Shown here in pieces: positions 7,881-21,105 of a stretch of 64,000 nucleotides of DNA. The stretch is from NCBI RefSeq assembly GCF_907164845.1, contig NZ_OU015430.1:372001-436000 (forward strand), read 5' to 3'. Below the pieces are notes generated by a model, which saw only the letters and a program-made list of their open reading frames with translations, did not search any database and was not told where the DNA came from. A program made the translations under genes and the position numbers. The DNA comes from Lysobacter luteus. GTDB lineage: Bacteria; Pseudomonadota; Gammaproteobacteria; Xanthomonadales; Xanthomonadaceae. How positions within the stretch are numbered: the first letter of the stretch is position 1; every line of letters begins with the position of its first letter.

Positions 7881-9346
7881 CAGCGGGCCTCCCTGATCAC
7901 GTCGGCATCGTCGCCGGTACCGGCGGGGCCGGGAGTGGCTTCGCCGTGCCGGTTGCCGACCGACAGCGGCCGCGCGGGCGTGCGCTCGCCTTCGTCATGT
8001 TGCGGTGCCGGCTCGTGCGGCAACGGCCCGCGCCGGATCAGCGCAAGCAGGTACCAGATGCCGGCACCGAAGATCACCGCGTAGGCGACCGCGTAAGTGA
8101 TGAGCGAACCCAGGACCGCCGCCGCCTGGATGTTGGGGCTGACCGACTCGCTGGTACGGAGCAGGCCATAGACCACGTAGGGTTGCCGGCCGATCTCGAC
8201 CACGTACCAGCCGGCCAGTAGCGCGACGAAGCCCGACGGCGCCATCAGGCGCCAGCCGTTGAGCAGCCACTTGGAGTCGTACAGCCACCGGCGACGCCAG
8301 GCCCAGGCCGAGGCCACCACCAGCGCCAGCATCGCCAGGCCGATCCCGACCATGATGCGGAAGCCCCAGAACACCGGTGCCACCGGCGGGCGCTCCGACG
8401 GCGGCACCGCACTCAGGGGCTCGATCGTGCCGTCCCAGCTGTGGGTCAGCACCAGGCTGCCCAGCCGCGGGACCTCGACCGCGTAGTCGTTGCGTTCCTC
8501 CGCCGCGTTGGGCCAGCCGAACAGCACCAGCGGCAAGCCGGCGCCGGCTTCTCCTTCCTCCCAGTGGCCCTCCATCGCCGCCAGCTTGGTCGGCTGGTGC
8601 TCGGCGACGTTGAGGCCGTGCAGGTCGCCCACGCCCACTTGCAGCGGCACCGCGATGATCGCGAACGCGACGGCCAGCCCCAGCATCCGCTTGCCGGCCG
8701 CGACGTGCTCGCCACGCCGCAGGTACCACGCCCCGACCCCGCCGATCACGAAGCAGGTGGTGATGAACGCGGCCAGCACCATGTGCGCCAGGCGGTACGG
8801 GAACGACGGATTGAAGATGATTGCCCACCAGTCGACCGGCATGAACACGCCATCGACGATCTCGTGCCCTTGCGGTGTCTGCATCCAGCTGTTGGCCGAG
8901 ATGATCCAGAACGTCGAGATCAACGTGCCCAGCGCGACCATGCAGGTGGCGAAGAAATGCAGCCGGTCGGAGACGCGCTTCCAGCCGAACAGCATCACCC
9001 CGAGGAAGGTCGCCTCCAGGAAGAACGCGGTCAGTACCTCGTAGGACAGCAGCGGCCCGAGGATGTTGCCGGCGCGCTCGCTCAGCACCGCCCAGTTGGT
9101 GCCGAACTGGAAACTCATGACGATGCCGCTGACCACGCCCATGCCGAACGAGATCGCGAAGATCTTGAGCCAGAAGAAGTAGAGGTCGCGCCAGAGGTCT
9201 TCGCGCGTGCGCAGCCAGCGGAATTCCAGGAATGCCAGCCAGCTCGCCAGGCCGATGGTGAAGGCCGGGAACAGGATGTGGAACGAGATCACGAAGCCGA
9301 ACTGGACCCGTGAGAGGAACAGCGGCGAGAACCAGTCGGCATCCAC
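7880..9346 (-). CDS. cydA: Cytochrome bd ubiquinol oxidase subunit I (cyanide-insensitive type)
   Basis: 488 residues. Carries the family blocks VQFGFVISFHILFPAFTIG (His ligand of haem b595), GIVMSFQFGTNW, SYEVLTAFFLEATFLG and ISANSWMQTPQGHEI. The region between the quinol-loop motifs is short, as in CioA-type oxidases rather than the long-Q-loop E. coli CydA. It carries haems b558, b595 and d and oxidises quinol. The GTG at 9346 is taken as start because GGAGG lies 8 bases upstream. An in-frame GTG at 9355 overlaps that ribosome site and would add only three residues. It is divergent from the S9 peptidase gene across ~185 bases. Confidence 0.95.
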   Translation of the reverse strand: MDADWFSPLFLSRVQFGFVISFHILFPAFTIGLASWLAFLEFRWLRTREDLWRDLYFFWLKIFAISFGMGVVSGIVMSFQFGTNWAVLSERAGNILGPLLSYEVLTAFFLEATFLGVMLFGWKRVSDRLHFFATCMVALGTLISTFWIISANSWMQTPQGHEIVDGVFMPVDWWAIIFNPSFPYRLAHMVLAAFITTCFVIGGVGAWYLRRGEHVAAGKRMLGLAVAFAIIAVPLQVGVGDLHGLNVAEHQPTKLAAMEGHWEEGEAGAGLPLVLFGWPNAAEERNDYAVEVPRLGSLVLTHSWDGTIEPLSAVPPSERPPVAPVFWGFRIMVGIGLAMLALVVASAWAWRRRWLYDSKWLLNGWRLMAPSGFVALLAGWYVVEIGRQPYVVYGLLRTSESVSPNIQAAAVLGSLITYAVAYAVIFGAGIWYLLALIRRGPLPHEPAPQHDEGERTPARPLSVGNRHGEATPGPAGTGDDADVIREAR

Positions 9347-9531
9347 GCATCGCACCTCCGCGGCACGCGGGGGTGCGCCGCGCAGGCCATTGTACGCACC
9401 GCCCCGTGACGCCCCAAGGCACGGCGGCCGGCGGAAGCGCGACGCCGGTCACCGTGGCCATGACCGCTGGCCGGTCCCACGCGTGCACGTCGCTGATACG
9501 CTTCGGCGACTTGTCCGTGGGACCCTTGCCG

Positions 9532-11955
9532 ATGCTCCGCTTGCTGCCGTTGTCCGCCGCCCTGTTGTTGTCCGCCTCGCTGTTGCCGGGCCACGCGTCC
9601 GCCCAGGGCGTACCGCTCAACGACACGTCCACCGCCTCGACCCCGATCACGCTCGACCAGGCGATGGCCGACCCGGACTGGATCGGCCCGCCGGTGGAAC
9701 GCGCGTGGTGGTCGTGGGACGGCACCCGCGCGCAGTACAACCTCAAGCGCGCAGGCGAGTCGATCCGCGACACCTGGGAAGTCGGAGTCGACGGCGGCGT
9801 GCCGGTGCGGGTGGACGGCCCGGCGCGCGCGCAGCTCGATGCCGCCGACCCGGCCTACGACGCCAGCCGCACGCGCATGGCCTTCGTGCGGAATGGCGAC
9901 ATCTTCGTGCGCGACCTGCGCAGCGGTGCACTGACCCAGGTGACCCGCAGCAACGACGCCGAGTCGCGCCCGCAGTGGAGCCGTGGCGGCAACCTCGTGT
10001 TCCGCGCCGGCAACGAGTGGTTCCAGTGGCACGCCGGCCTCGGCACCAGCCAGGCCGCGATCGTCAAGGCCGAGAAGGATCCGGCGGTCGAGCCGATGCC
10101 CGACGACCTGCGCGACCGCCAGCTGCGGCTGATCGAAACCCTCGCCACCGAGCGCGCCCGGCGCGAGGCCGCGCGCGAGCAGGAGCAGGCCTGGCGCGCC
10201 GTCGATCCGACCCGCGCGCCGCTGCCGGCCTACCTCGGCGACGGCCTGGAGATCGTCGACAGCGCACTGTCGCCCGACGCGGCGTGGATGCTGGTGGTGA
10301 CCGAGGCCAAGGGCGCCGATGAAGGCCAGGCCGGCAAGATGCCCAAGTACGTGACCGAGTCCGGTTACGAGGAGTTCGAGGAAGTGCGGGTGCGGGTCGG
10401 TCGCAACGCGCCGCTGCCGCATCGCCTGTGGCTGGTCGAGGTCGCCAGCGGCAAGGTCTCCGAGCTCGGGTTCGACGGCCTGCCCGGCATCGGCACGGAC
10501 CCGCTCGCCACGATGCGCGAGAAGGCTGAGCTGCCCCCGCTGGAAGGCGACCGCCCGGTGCGCGTGGAAACCGACGGCGACGGCAGCGGCCCGGCGATCC
10601 ATTGGCGCGACGACGGCCGCAGCGCCGCCGTGCTGCTGCGCGCGGTCGACAACAAGGACCGCTGGATCGCGACCGTGTCCCCGGCGGCCGGGCAGGTCGA
10701 CCAGGCTGCCCTTGCCACGCGCCATCGCCTCCACGACGACGCCTGGATCAACTGGAGCTTCAACGACTTCGGCTGGACCGGCGACGGTGCGCTGTGGCTG
10801 CTGTCGGAGCAGACCGGGCACTCGCATCTCTACATTGCCGACGGTGCGGGCGAGCCGCGCGCGCTGACCTCGGGCAACTGGGAGGCATCCTCGCCGGTGC
10901 TGGGCGCGGACGGCCGCACGTTCTTCTTCACCTGCAACCGCAACTGGCCGGGCGACTACGAGGTCTGCGCGGTCGACCGCGACGGTGGCGCCGTCCGCGA
11001 GGTGACCGCGCTCGACGGCGTGGAAAGCTTCGCGCTCTCGCCTGACGGCTCCCGGCTGCTGGTGCGCCACTCCGACAGCTACCTGCCGACCCAGCTGGCC
11101 GTGGTCGACACGACCGGCGAGCGCACCGCCCAGCTGACCGACACCCGCAGCGCCGAGTTCAAGGCGCGCCAGTGGGTGCAGCCCGAGATCGTCCAGATTC
11201 CGTCCAGCGACGGGGCGGGCACGATTTGGGGCAAGTACTACGGGCCGGCCGACATGCAGCCCGGGCGCGAGTATCCGGTGGTGATGTTCGTGCATGGCGC
11301 CGGCTACCTGCAGAACGTGCATGACCGTTACCCGGTGTATTTCCGCGAGCAGATGTTCCACAACCTGCTGGTGCAGCAGGGCTACATCGTGCTCGACCTG
11401 GACTACCGCGCATCGGAAGGCTACGGGCGCGATTGGCGCACCGCGATCTACCGGCAGATGGGAACGCCGGAGCTGCAGGACTACCTCGACGGCCTGGCGT
11501 GGCTCGGCGCCAACCGGCAGGGCGACGTTGACCGCGCCGGCATCTACGGCGGCAGCTACGGTGGCTTCATGACCTTCATGGCGCTGTTCAAGGAGCCGGG
11601 CACGTTCAAGGCCGGCGCCGCGCTGCGCCCGGTGACGGACTGGTCGCAGTACAACCACGAGTACACGTCCAACATCCTCAACACGCCCGAGCTCGACCCC
11701 GAGGCGTACCTGCGCTCGTCGCCCATCGAGTTCGCCGAAGGCCTGCAGGACAACCTGCTGATCGCCCACGGCATGATCGACAACAACGTGTTCTACAAGG
11801 ACTCGGTGATGCTCGCCCAGCGCCTGATCGAGCTGCGCAAGGACGACTGGGAGCTGGCCTCGTACCCGCTCGAACGCCACGGCTTCGTCCACCCCGACAG
11901 CTGGTACGACGAGTACCGGCGGATCTACGAGTTGTTCGAGGACAACCTGAAGTAG
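9532..11955 (+). CDS. Secreted S9 family peptidase (dipeptidyl peptidase IV-like prolyl oligopeptidase)
   Basis: 807 residues. The N-terminus MLRLLPLSAALLLSASLLPG...ASAQ is a Sec signal peptide, so it acts in the periplasm or outside. Residues ~60-520 form a beta-propeller with DPP IV/Tol-type repeats (e.g. FFFTCNRNWPGDYEVCAVD). Residues ~550-807 form the alpha/beta hydrolase domain: nucleophile Ser675 in GGSYGGFM, Asp750 in GMIDNNVF and His783 in ERHGFVHP. It probably releases peptides after proline or alanine, helping peptide scavenging typical of these bacteria. The start at 9532 was preferred to an upstream in-frame codon at 9310 because the signal peptide starts there. A strong terminator follows. 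Confidence 0.92.
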   Translation: MLRLLPLSAALLLSASLLPGHASAQGVPLNDTSTASTPITLDQAMADPDWIGPPVERAWWSWDGTRAQYNLKRAGESIRDTWEVGVDGGVPVRVDGPARAQLDAADPAYDASRTRMAFVRNGDIFVRDLRSGALTQVTRSNDAESRPQWSRGGNLVFRAGNEWFQWHAGLGTSQAAIVKAEKDPAVEPMPDDLRDRQLRLIETLATERARREAAREQEQAWRAVDPTRAPLPAYLGDGLEIVDSALSPDAAWMLVVTEAKGADEGQAGKMPKYVTESGYEEFEEVRVRVGRNAPLPHRLWLVEVASGKVSELGFDGLPGIGTDPLATMREKAELPPLEGDRPVRVETDGDGSGPAIHWRDDGRSAAVLLRAVDNKDRWIATVSPAAGQVDQAALATRHRLHDDAWINWSFNDFGWTGDGALWLLSEQTGHSHLYIADGAGEPRALTSGNWEASSPVLGADGRTFFFTCNRNWPGDYEVCAVDRDGGAVREVTALDGVESFALSPDGSRLLVRHSDSYLPTQLAVVDTTGERTAQLTDTRSAEFKARQWVQPEIVQIPSSDGAGTIWGKYYGPADMQPGREYPVVMFVHGAGYLQNVHDRYPVYFREQMFHNLLVQQGYIVLDLDYRASEGYGRDWRTAIYRQMGTPELQDYLDGLAWLGANRQGDVDRAGIYGGSYGGFMTFMALFKEPGTFKAGAALRPVTDWSQYNHEYTSNILNTPELDPEAYLRSSPIEFAEGLQDNLLIAHGMIDNNVFYKDSVMLAQRLIELRKDDWELASYPLERHGFVHPDSWYDEYRRIYELFEDNLK

Positions 11956-11987
11956 CCCGCCCGGCCCGGCCCCAGGTTTCCCCACCC

Positions 11988-12024
11988 GCGCCTGCACACC
12001 CCGTGTGCAGGCGCTTTTCTTTTG
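11988..12024 (+). terminator. Rho-independent terminator after the S9 peptidase
   Basis: Twelve-base perfect stem GCGCCTGCACAC (11988-11999) with GTGTGCAGGCGC (12003-12014), short loop, then TTTTCTTTTG. Confidence 0.9.
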
Positions 12025-12044
12025 CACCGCGCAAGCCACCCCCG

Positions 12045-12184
12045 GTAGGAGCGACGTCAGTCGCGACCCGCCGTACGCCTGGCCAAGCCGCGCTCAACGC
12101 GTCCCGGCAATCAAATGGCCGCGAAAGCGCGTCGACCGCGCTGGAACCGGTTGTCAGTGGGGTCGCGACTGACGTCGCTCCTAC
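12045..12184. repeat. REP doublet (REPIN-like), GCGAC stem variant
   Basis: Two 23-base copies in inverted orientation, 12045-12067 and 12162-12184, separated by 94 bases. Each copy starts GTAGGAGC and holds a small hairpin GCGAC-GTCA-GTCGC. It sits between the S9 terminator and hemF. See the RAYT gene at 21106 for the probable mobilising enzyme family. Confidence 0.88.
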
Positions 12185-12209
12185 GGGATCGTTTGCGTCG
12201 CTCGCCTAG

Positions 12210-13887
<1,678 letters not shown>

Positions 13888-13891
<4 letters not shown>

Positions 13892-14520
13892 GGCGTGGCG
13901 AGCATTGCGCGTGCGACCGGCAACGCCTGCTGCGCCCACAGCTCATACATCGCGGCGGACGGATGCAGGCCATCGTCGACCACCATCGCGGCGTCGCCAC
14001 CCTGCGCGCGGCTGCTGCCGGTGATGTCGACGAAGGCGACGCCGTGCTCGGCGCACAGCGCCGCGGCGATCGCGTTGTAGGCGTCCAGCTCGCGTCCGAC
14101 GGTCGCCGGGTCGCGGCCACTGGCGGCGCAGAAGGGTGTCACCCCCCAGTCGGGAATGGACAGCACCAGCACGCGGTCGGCGCGCCCGTGCGCCAGCGCG
14201 ATCGAGCGGCCCAGCAGCTCGTGGAAGTCGCCGCGGTACTCGGCGGTGCTGCGCCCGCGGTACTGGTTGTTGACGCCGATCAGCAGCGAAACGAAGTCGT
14301 AGCGGCCGAGCGGCGGCTGCGCGGCGTCCATCGCGGTCGACAGCTCGTCGGTGGTCCAGCCGGTGGTCGCCAGCGTGCGAGGGAACTCCAGTGGAATGCC
14401 TTCCTCGCGCAGTGCCAACGTCAGCCGCACCGGCCAGCGCTCGCCCGAGGCGACGCCTTCGCCGATCGTGTAGCTGTCGCCGAGGGCGAGGTAGGTGAGG
14501 GCGGCGGGATCGGTGGCCAT
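13888..14520 (-). CDS. SGNH/GDSL hydrolase family protein
   Basis: 210 residues. Block I is LALGDSYTIGEGV with the nucleophile Ser, block III is LIGVNNQYRG and block V is DGLHPS with the catalytic Asp and His, so all parts of the SGNH esterase site are present. No signal peptide, hence probably cytoplasmic. It could act on an acyl ester or lysophospholipid. ATG at 14520 has GGAG six bases upstream. Its 3' end overlaps the methyltransferase start by four bases, suggesting a joint role that the sequence does not reveal. Confidence 0.85.
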
Positions 14521-14555
14521 GGGCAACTCCGGTGGACGCGCGGGTGCGCGGTCTG

Positions 14556-15806
14556 TCAGGCGACGGCGGTACGCGCGCCGGTGGACGATTCGACGCGCCG
14601 CGCCAGTACCCGCTCGATGCGCGCGAACACCTCGCGCAGTTCGTCGGGCTGCGGCAGCAGGGTGACGCGGAAGTGGTTGCGGTAGGGCACGTTGAAGCTC
14701 GAGCCGGGCACCACCAGCACCCCTTCGGTCTCCATCAGCTCAAGCGCGAACGCGTGGTCGTCGAAACCGTGGGCCGCCTCGCCGCATACCGCCGGGAACG
14801 CGTAGAGCGCTCCCGCTGGTGCGACCAGCGACAGATGCTCGCTGGCGGCGACGCTTTCCACCACCGCGCGGCGCGCCTCGTACAGCCGTCCGCCAGGCGC
14901 GCACAGCGGCGCGATCGTGTCCTCGCCGTGGAGCGCGGCCTCGATCGCGAACTGCCCCGGCACGTTGGCGCACAGGCGCAGCGCGCCCAGCAGGTCCATC
15001 GCGTGGTGGAACTCGCCGCTGGCGATCGGGTCGCCCGACAGCACCGCCCAGCCCACCCGCCAGCCGCAGGCGCGGTGCACCTTCGACAGGCCACCGAACG
15101 ACAGGCACGGTACGTCGCCGGCGAGCGGTGCCAGCGGCTCGAAGCCGGCGCCGTCATACAGGATCGAGTCGTAGATCTCGTCGGCCATCAGCAGCAGGCC
15201 GTGGCGCGCGGCGATCGCGACGATGCGCTCAAGGAGCGCGCGCGGGTAGGTCGCGCCGGTCGGGTTGTTCGGGTTGATGAGCACGATCGCCCGCGTGCGC
15301 GGGGTCACCAGTGCCTCGATCTCGTCCGGGTCGGGCAGGAAGCCGTTGTCGGGGTGGCAGCGGTAGTACACCGGCCGGCCGTCGTTGAGGATCGTCGCGG
15401 CCGACCACAGCGGGTAGTCGGGCGACGGCAGCAGCACCTCGTCGCCCGGGTTCAGCAGCGCACGCAGCGACAGGTCGATCAGCTCGCTGACGCCGTTGCC
15501 GATGAATACCCGTTCGGCGCTGGCATGGGGCGTGCCGCGCTGGTGGTGGAACGTGGCAATGGCCTCGCGCGCGGCCGGCAGGCCCTGCTGGTGGGTGTAG
15601 GGGTCGGTGTCGGCGATGCGCCCGGCGATCGCCTGCTGCAGATGCTCGGGTGCACGGAAGCCGAATGCGCCCGGGTTGCCGATATTGAGCTTGATCAGGG
15701 TCCGGCCCTGGGCCTCCAGCTCGCGTGCCCGGCGGGCGAGCTCGCCGCGGATTTCGTAACGGACTTCGGACAGGCGGGCGCGGGTGGCGAGGGTCGGCGG
15801 CGACAT
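14556..15806 (-). CDS. alaA: Class I/II aminotransferase, AlaA-like alanine transaminase
   Basis: 416 residues. The sequence follows E. coli AlaA closely: YEIRGELARRARELEAQG, KLNIGNPGAFGFRAPE, NGVSELIDLS, PSPDYPLWSAA, INPNNPTGATYPR, ADEIYDSILYD and the PLP-lysine region GGLSKVHRACGWRVGW, then LRLCANVPGQFAIEAAL. It should transfer the amino group between glutamate/2-oxoglutarate and alanine/pyruvate with PLP in the cytosol. The gap to the downstream SGNH gene is 35 bases, so it may be cotranscribed with it. Substrate inferred from similarity. Confidence 0.9.
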   Translation of the reverse strand: MSPPTLATRARLSEVRYEIRGELARRARELEAQGRTLIKLNIGNPGAFGFRAPEHLQQAIAGRIADTDPYTHQQGLPAAREAIATFHHQRGTPHASAERVFIGNGVSELIDLSLRALLNPGDEVLLPSPDYPLWSAATILNDGRPVYYRCHPDNGFLPDPDEIEALVTPRTRAIVLINPNNPTGATYPRALLERIVAIAARHGLLLMADEIYDSILYDGAGFEPLAPLAGDVPCLSFGGLSKVHRACGWRVGWAVLSGDPIASGEFHHAMDLLGALRLCANVPGQFAIEAALHGEDTIAPLCAPGGRLYEARRAVVESVAASEHLSLVAPAGALYAFPAVCGEAAHGFDDHAFALELMETEGVLVVPGSSFNVPYRNHFRVTLLPQPDELREVFARIERVLARRVESSTGARTAVA

Positions 15807-15882
15807 CGGTGCAGGGGCGAATGGGGGAGCCGCCAGCCTAGCGGAAAAGCCCCGGCATCCGGACCCCTCGCGCCGGGCCCTT

Positions 15883-15954
15883 GTAGGAGCGACGTAAGTC
15901 GCGATCCGAATCCCGGGGAAACGATCTACAGGTCGCGACTTACGTCGCTCCTAC
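15883..15954. repeat. REP doublet (REPIN-like), GCGAC stem variant
   Basis: Two 22-base inverted copies, 15883-15904 and 15933-15954, spacer 28 bases. Each holds the hairpin GCGAC-GTAA-GTCGC after GTAGGAGC. It lies in the divergent gap between the aminotransferase and rsgA. Confidence 0.88.
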
Positions 15955-16053
15955 CTCGGGGGGCAACTATCGGCCGCGTATGAACGGGCGGTGCGCAACG
16001 CGCCGCACGGCCACGGCTAGAATCCGCCCCATGACCACGCCGCGCCCGGAAAC

Positions 16054-17172
16054 ATGACCCCTGAACTCGCCCTGCAGGCGATCGGCTGGCCGCTCGACGA
16101 CGACGGCCAGCCCGCGGTCGCCGAATGGCGCGAAGCGCTGTTGCAGCACCCCGATGCCCGCCCGGTCCGGGTGATCGAGCAGCACCGCAGTGGCTATGTC
16201 GTCGCCGACGGCCCCGACACCGGGTTCACCGTGGAGTCGCTGCCCGAGTGGCAGCGCCCGCCGAGTTACAAGAAGGGAGGCGTCCCGCCGGAGCAGCGTG
16301 CCGCGGTCGGCGACTGGGTGTTGATCGAGCCGGCGACCGGCAAGGACCAGATCGTCGCGTTGCTGCCGCGCCGCAGCGCGATCAAGCGCGGCGCTGCCGG
16401 CGAACATTACCGCCAGCAGCTGATCGCCGCCAACGTCGACACCGTGTTCGTGGTCTGCGGCCTGGACGCCGACTTCAACCCGCGCCGGATCGAGCGCTAC
16501 CTGCTGCTGGTGCAGGGCAGCGGGGCCGAGCCGGTGGTGGTGCTGACCAAGTCCGACCAGGTCGACGACGTGCCCGGCTCGCTCGCGGCGCTGGTGGAGC
16601 TGGCCGCGCAGGACATCGCGGTACGCGCGGTCAATGCGCGCGACCCCGACAGCGTCGCCGCGCTAAAGCCATGGCTCAGGCCCGGCCGCACCGCGGTGCT
16701 GGTGGGCAGTTCCGGCGCCGGCAAGTCGACCCTGACCAATACGCTGCTCGGCATCGAGCGGATGAAGACCGGCGAGGTGCGCGAGTCCGACGCGCGCGGT
16801 CGCCACACCACCACCCACCGCGCGCTGATTCCGCTGCCGACCGGTGCCTGCCTGATCGATACCCCCGGCATGCGCGAGCTCAAGCCCACCGGCGAGGAGG
16901 ATGTCGCCGAGAACTTCAGCGACGTTGAGGCATTGGCGGCCGAGTGCCGCTTCCGCGACTGCCGGCACCTGAAGGAGCCGGGCTGCGCCGTGCGAGCGGC
17001 GATCGAGGGTGGCCGGCTCGACCCGCAACGCTTCGCCAACTACCTCAAGTTGGGTGACGAGGTGGCCGGCGCCGCCGACCGGCTTGCCCACCGTCGCGCG
17101 CAGAGCGTCGACAAGAAGGCGCCCGGCAAGCCGCCCACCGGCAAGCCCGACAACCGCAACGGAAAGCGCTGA
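16054..17172 (+). CDS. rsgA: Small ribosomal subunit biogenesis GTPase RsgA
   Basis: 372 residues. N-terminal OB fold (to ~120), then the circularly permuted GTPase order: G4 LTKSDQ, G1 GSSGAGKSTLTNTLLG, G2/G3 with RHTTTHRALIPLP and DTPGMRE, and a C-terminal zinc-binding segment with Cys and His (CRFRDCRHLKEPGC). It matures the 30S subunit late in assembly and responds to (p)ppGpp. The C-terminal tail is Lys/Pro-rich. An 8-codon reading frame starts at 16031 and its TGA overlaps the rsgA ATG (ATGA). This may be chance. The last codons are duplicated downstream (see repeat at 17149). Confidence 0.95.
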   Translation: MTPELALQAIGWPLDDDGQPAVAEWREALLQHPDARPVRVIEQHRSGYVVADGPDTGFTVESLPEWQRPPSYKKGGVPPEQRAAVGDWVLIEPATGKDQIVALLPRRSAIKRGAAGEHYRQQLIAANVDTVFVVCGLDADFNPRRIERYLLLVQGSGAEPVVVLTKSDQVDDVPGSLAALVELAAQDIAVRAVNARDPDSVAALKPWLRPGRTAVLVGSSGAGKSTLTNTLLGIERMKTGEVRESDARGRHTTTHRALIPLPTGACLIDTPGMRELKPTGEEDVAENFSDVEALAAECRFRDCRHLKEPGCAVRAAIEGGRLDPQRFANYLKLGDEVAGAADRLAHRRAQSVDKKAPGKPPTGKPDNRNGKR

Positions 17173-17198
17173 CAACCGTAACGGCAAACGCTGACAAC
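17149..17198 (+). repeat. 22-base tandem duplication across the rsgA stop codon
   Basis: The 22 bases from 17149 (starting GACAACCGCAACGG) are repeated from 17171 with three changes, followed by the first six bases of a third copy. The unit encodes the last residues of RsgA (DNRNGKR) and contains its stop. Confidence 0.8.
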
Positions 17199-17204
17199 GC
17201 ATCG

Positions 17205-17281
17205 GTAGGAGCGGCTTCAGCCGCGATCGTGGAGTCGGCGCGGGCGGACGACCATCCGATCGCGGCTGAAGCCGCTCCTAC
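17205..17281. repeat. REP doublet (REPIN-like), GCGGCT stem variant
   Basis: Two perfect 25-base inverted copies, 17205-17229 and 17257-17281, spacer 27 bases. Each holds the hairpin GCGGCT-TC-AGCCGC after GTAGGA. The same variant flanks the RAYT gene. Confidence 0.92.
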
Positions 17282-17356
17282 AAACCAAGGCCACCGCACG
17301 CCCGCCCGGGGTAAGCTCCAGACGACGCGCACCCACGCAGAGCGAGCGCCCGCCGG

Positions 17357-18622
17357 ATGACCCACGCGACCTTCCCGCCCGACGTCACCCACCATGCCGC
17401 GCTCGACGCGCGCATGGTGGAGGCGGCGCGGGACGTGCGGCTGCTGAACCTGGCCAGCTGGCCGGCCGGGATGGAGACCGATTTCGTCGCCCAGTACGCC
17501 CGCGGCGTGGTCCGCCTGCCGGTCATCGAGTACCCGCGGCACGACTTTTCCGCGACCCGGTCCGAGCTCGCAGCGGTCGCCGCCGAGGCAGACCCCGAAC
17601 ACCCGCTCGGCCAGTACCTGATCGATGCCTGCCGCAGCTGGGACACCGCCGCCCAAGTGTGCGAACACCTCGGCACCGCGGCGGTTACCGACCTGTCGAT
17701 CCAACTGTACGGCAGCCCGTTCGATCCGCTGCCCGGCGACGGCCCGGACGCCCGCGTCGCCGCCCGCCACTTCCTGTCCATCGCCGACGAGTTCGACCGC
17801 GAGCTGCTGGCGCCGTCCGAGCACGTCACCATCTCCGCCACCGCGTTGCAGTTGCAGTTGCAGCGCGACCTCGACGACTACTTCGGCGAGCGGGTGATCG
17901 ACGTCGAGCTCGATCCCGACCTGATCGCCAAGGCCGCCGCCGGTGCCACCCGCATCCGGCTGCGCACCACCGCATCGTTCAGCGACTACGACCGCGACCA
18001 GCTGCTGCAGCACGAGGCGTTCGTGCATTCGCTCAGCGCGCTCAACGGCCGCGAGCAGCCGGTGCTGGCCAGCCTGGCGCTGTCGTCGCCGCGCGCCACC
18101 GCCACCCAGGAAGGGCTGGCGACGTTTGCCGAGCAGATCACCGGCAGCATCGACATCAGCCGGATGAAGCGGCTGAGCCTGCGGATCGAGGCGGTGGCAA
18201 TGGCGCTGGAGGGCGCCGACTTCATCGAGGTGTTCCGCTATTTCCTGGATGCCGGCCAGAGCCCCGAGGAGAGCTTCGCCTCGGCCCAGCGGGTGTTCCG
18301 CGGCGTGCCGGTGACCGGCGGCGCGGCGTTCACCAAGGACGCGGTGTACCTGCGCGGCCTGATCGGGGTGCATACGTTCTTCCGCTGGGCCCTGCGCACG
18401 CGCCAGCTGCGCCTGTGCCGCTGGTTGTTCGCCGGCAAGATGACCCTGGCCGACGTGCAGCGCTTCGCCCCGCTGTTCGAGGCCGGCGTGCTGCTGCCGC
18501 CGCGCTGGATGCCGCGCTGGGTGGCCCGCGCCAACGGCCTGGCGGGAGTCCTGGCGTTTTCGCTGTTCGCCAACCAGATCCGGCTGGACGCGGTCGACGA
18601 CAGCGGATTCTTCGACATCTGA
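17357..18622 (+). CDS. DUF1704 protein (QEGLA motif; MATCAP/tyrosine carboxypeptidase-like metalloprotease fold)
   Basis: 421 residues. Contains HEAFVH (His219, Glu220, His224), an HExxxH zinc-site pattern, and TQEGLATFAEQ with Glu252. These are the two signatures of the DUF1704 family, annotated in bacteria as flavohaemoglobin expression-modulating QEGLA proteins and in animals as the tubulin detyrosinase MATCAP. By family this is a probable zinc peptidase of the cytoplasm. There is no signal peptide. The bacterial substrate is unknown, and tubulin cannot be it. Neighbours (rsgA, maeB) give no hint. ATG chosen as the start nearest the usual N-terminus. Confidence 0.8.
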   Translation: MTHATFPPDVTHHAALDARMVEAARDVRLLNLASWPAGMETDFVAQYARGVVRLPVIEYPRHDFSATRSELAAVAAEADPEHPLGQYLIDACRSWDTAAQVCEHLGTAAVTDLSIQLYGSPFDPLPGDGPDARVAARHFLSIADEFDRELLAPSEHVTISATALQLQLQRDLDDYFGERVIDVELDPDLIAKAAAGATRIRLRTTASFSDYDRDQLLQHEAFVHSLSALNGREQPVLASLALSSPRATATQEGLATFAEQITGSIDISRMKRLSLRIEAVAMALEGADFIEVFRYFLDAGQSPEESFASAQRVFRGVPVTGGAAFTKDAVYLRGLIGVHTFFRWALRTRQLRLCRWLFAGKMTLADVQRFAPLFEAGVLLPPRWMPRWVARANGLAGVLAFSLFANQIRLDAVDDSGFFDI

Positions 18623-18704
18623 GACCGAAAGGCCGACTGCCGTGCCGGCGCATGCACCCCGCGGTGGCTAGAATCGCTGGTTCCTCCGGTCGCACCCCCA
18701 GGCA

Positions 18705-21002
<2,298 letters not shown>

Positions 21003-21013
21003 CGCCGCAGTAC

Positions 21014-21093
21014 CTGTAGGAGCGGCTTCAGCCGCGATCCAACTAACGGCAACCTGTGCCGATTGACGATCGCGGCTGAAGCCGCTCCTACAG
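21014..21093. repeat. REP doublet (REPIN-like) on the 3' side of the RAYT gene
   Basis: Two perfect 26-base inverted copies, 21014-21039 and 21068-21093, spacer 28 bases, GCGGCT-TC-AGCCGC hairpin. It begins 12 bases after the maeB stop and ends 12 bases before the RAYT stop, so it separates two converging genes. Confidence 0.93.
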
Positions 21094-21105
21094 ACCTGGG
21101 CCGCA

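Noticed and set aside
9289-12039. 916-codon minus-strand ORF
   Set aside because: Antisense to the S9 peptidase, which has clear catalytic motifs.
16031-16057. Eight-codon reading frame overlapping the rsgA ATG
   Set aside because: Could be a coupled leader, but it has no strong ribosome site and could be chance; left as a note in the rsgA entry.
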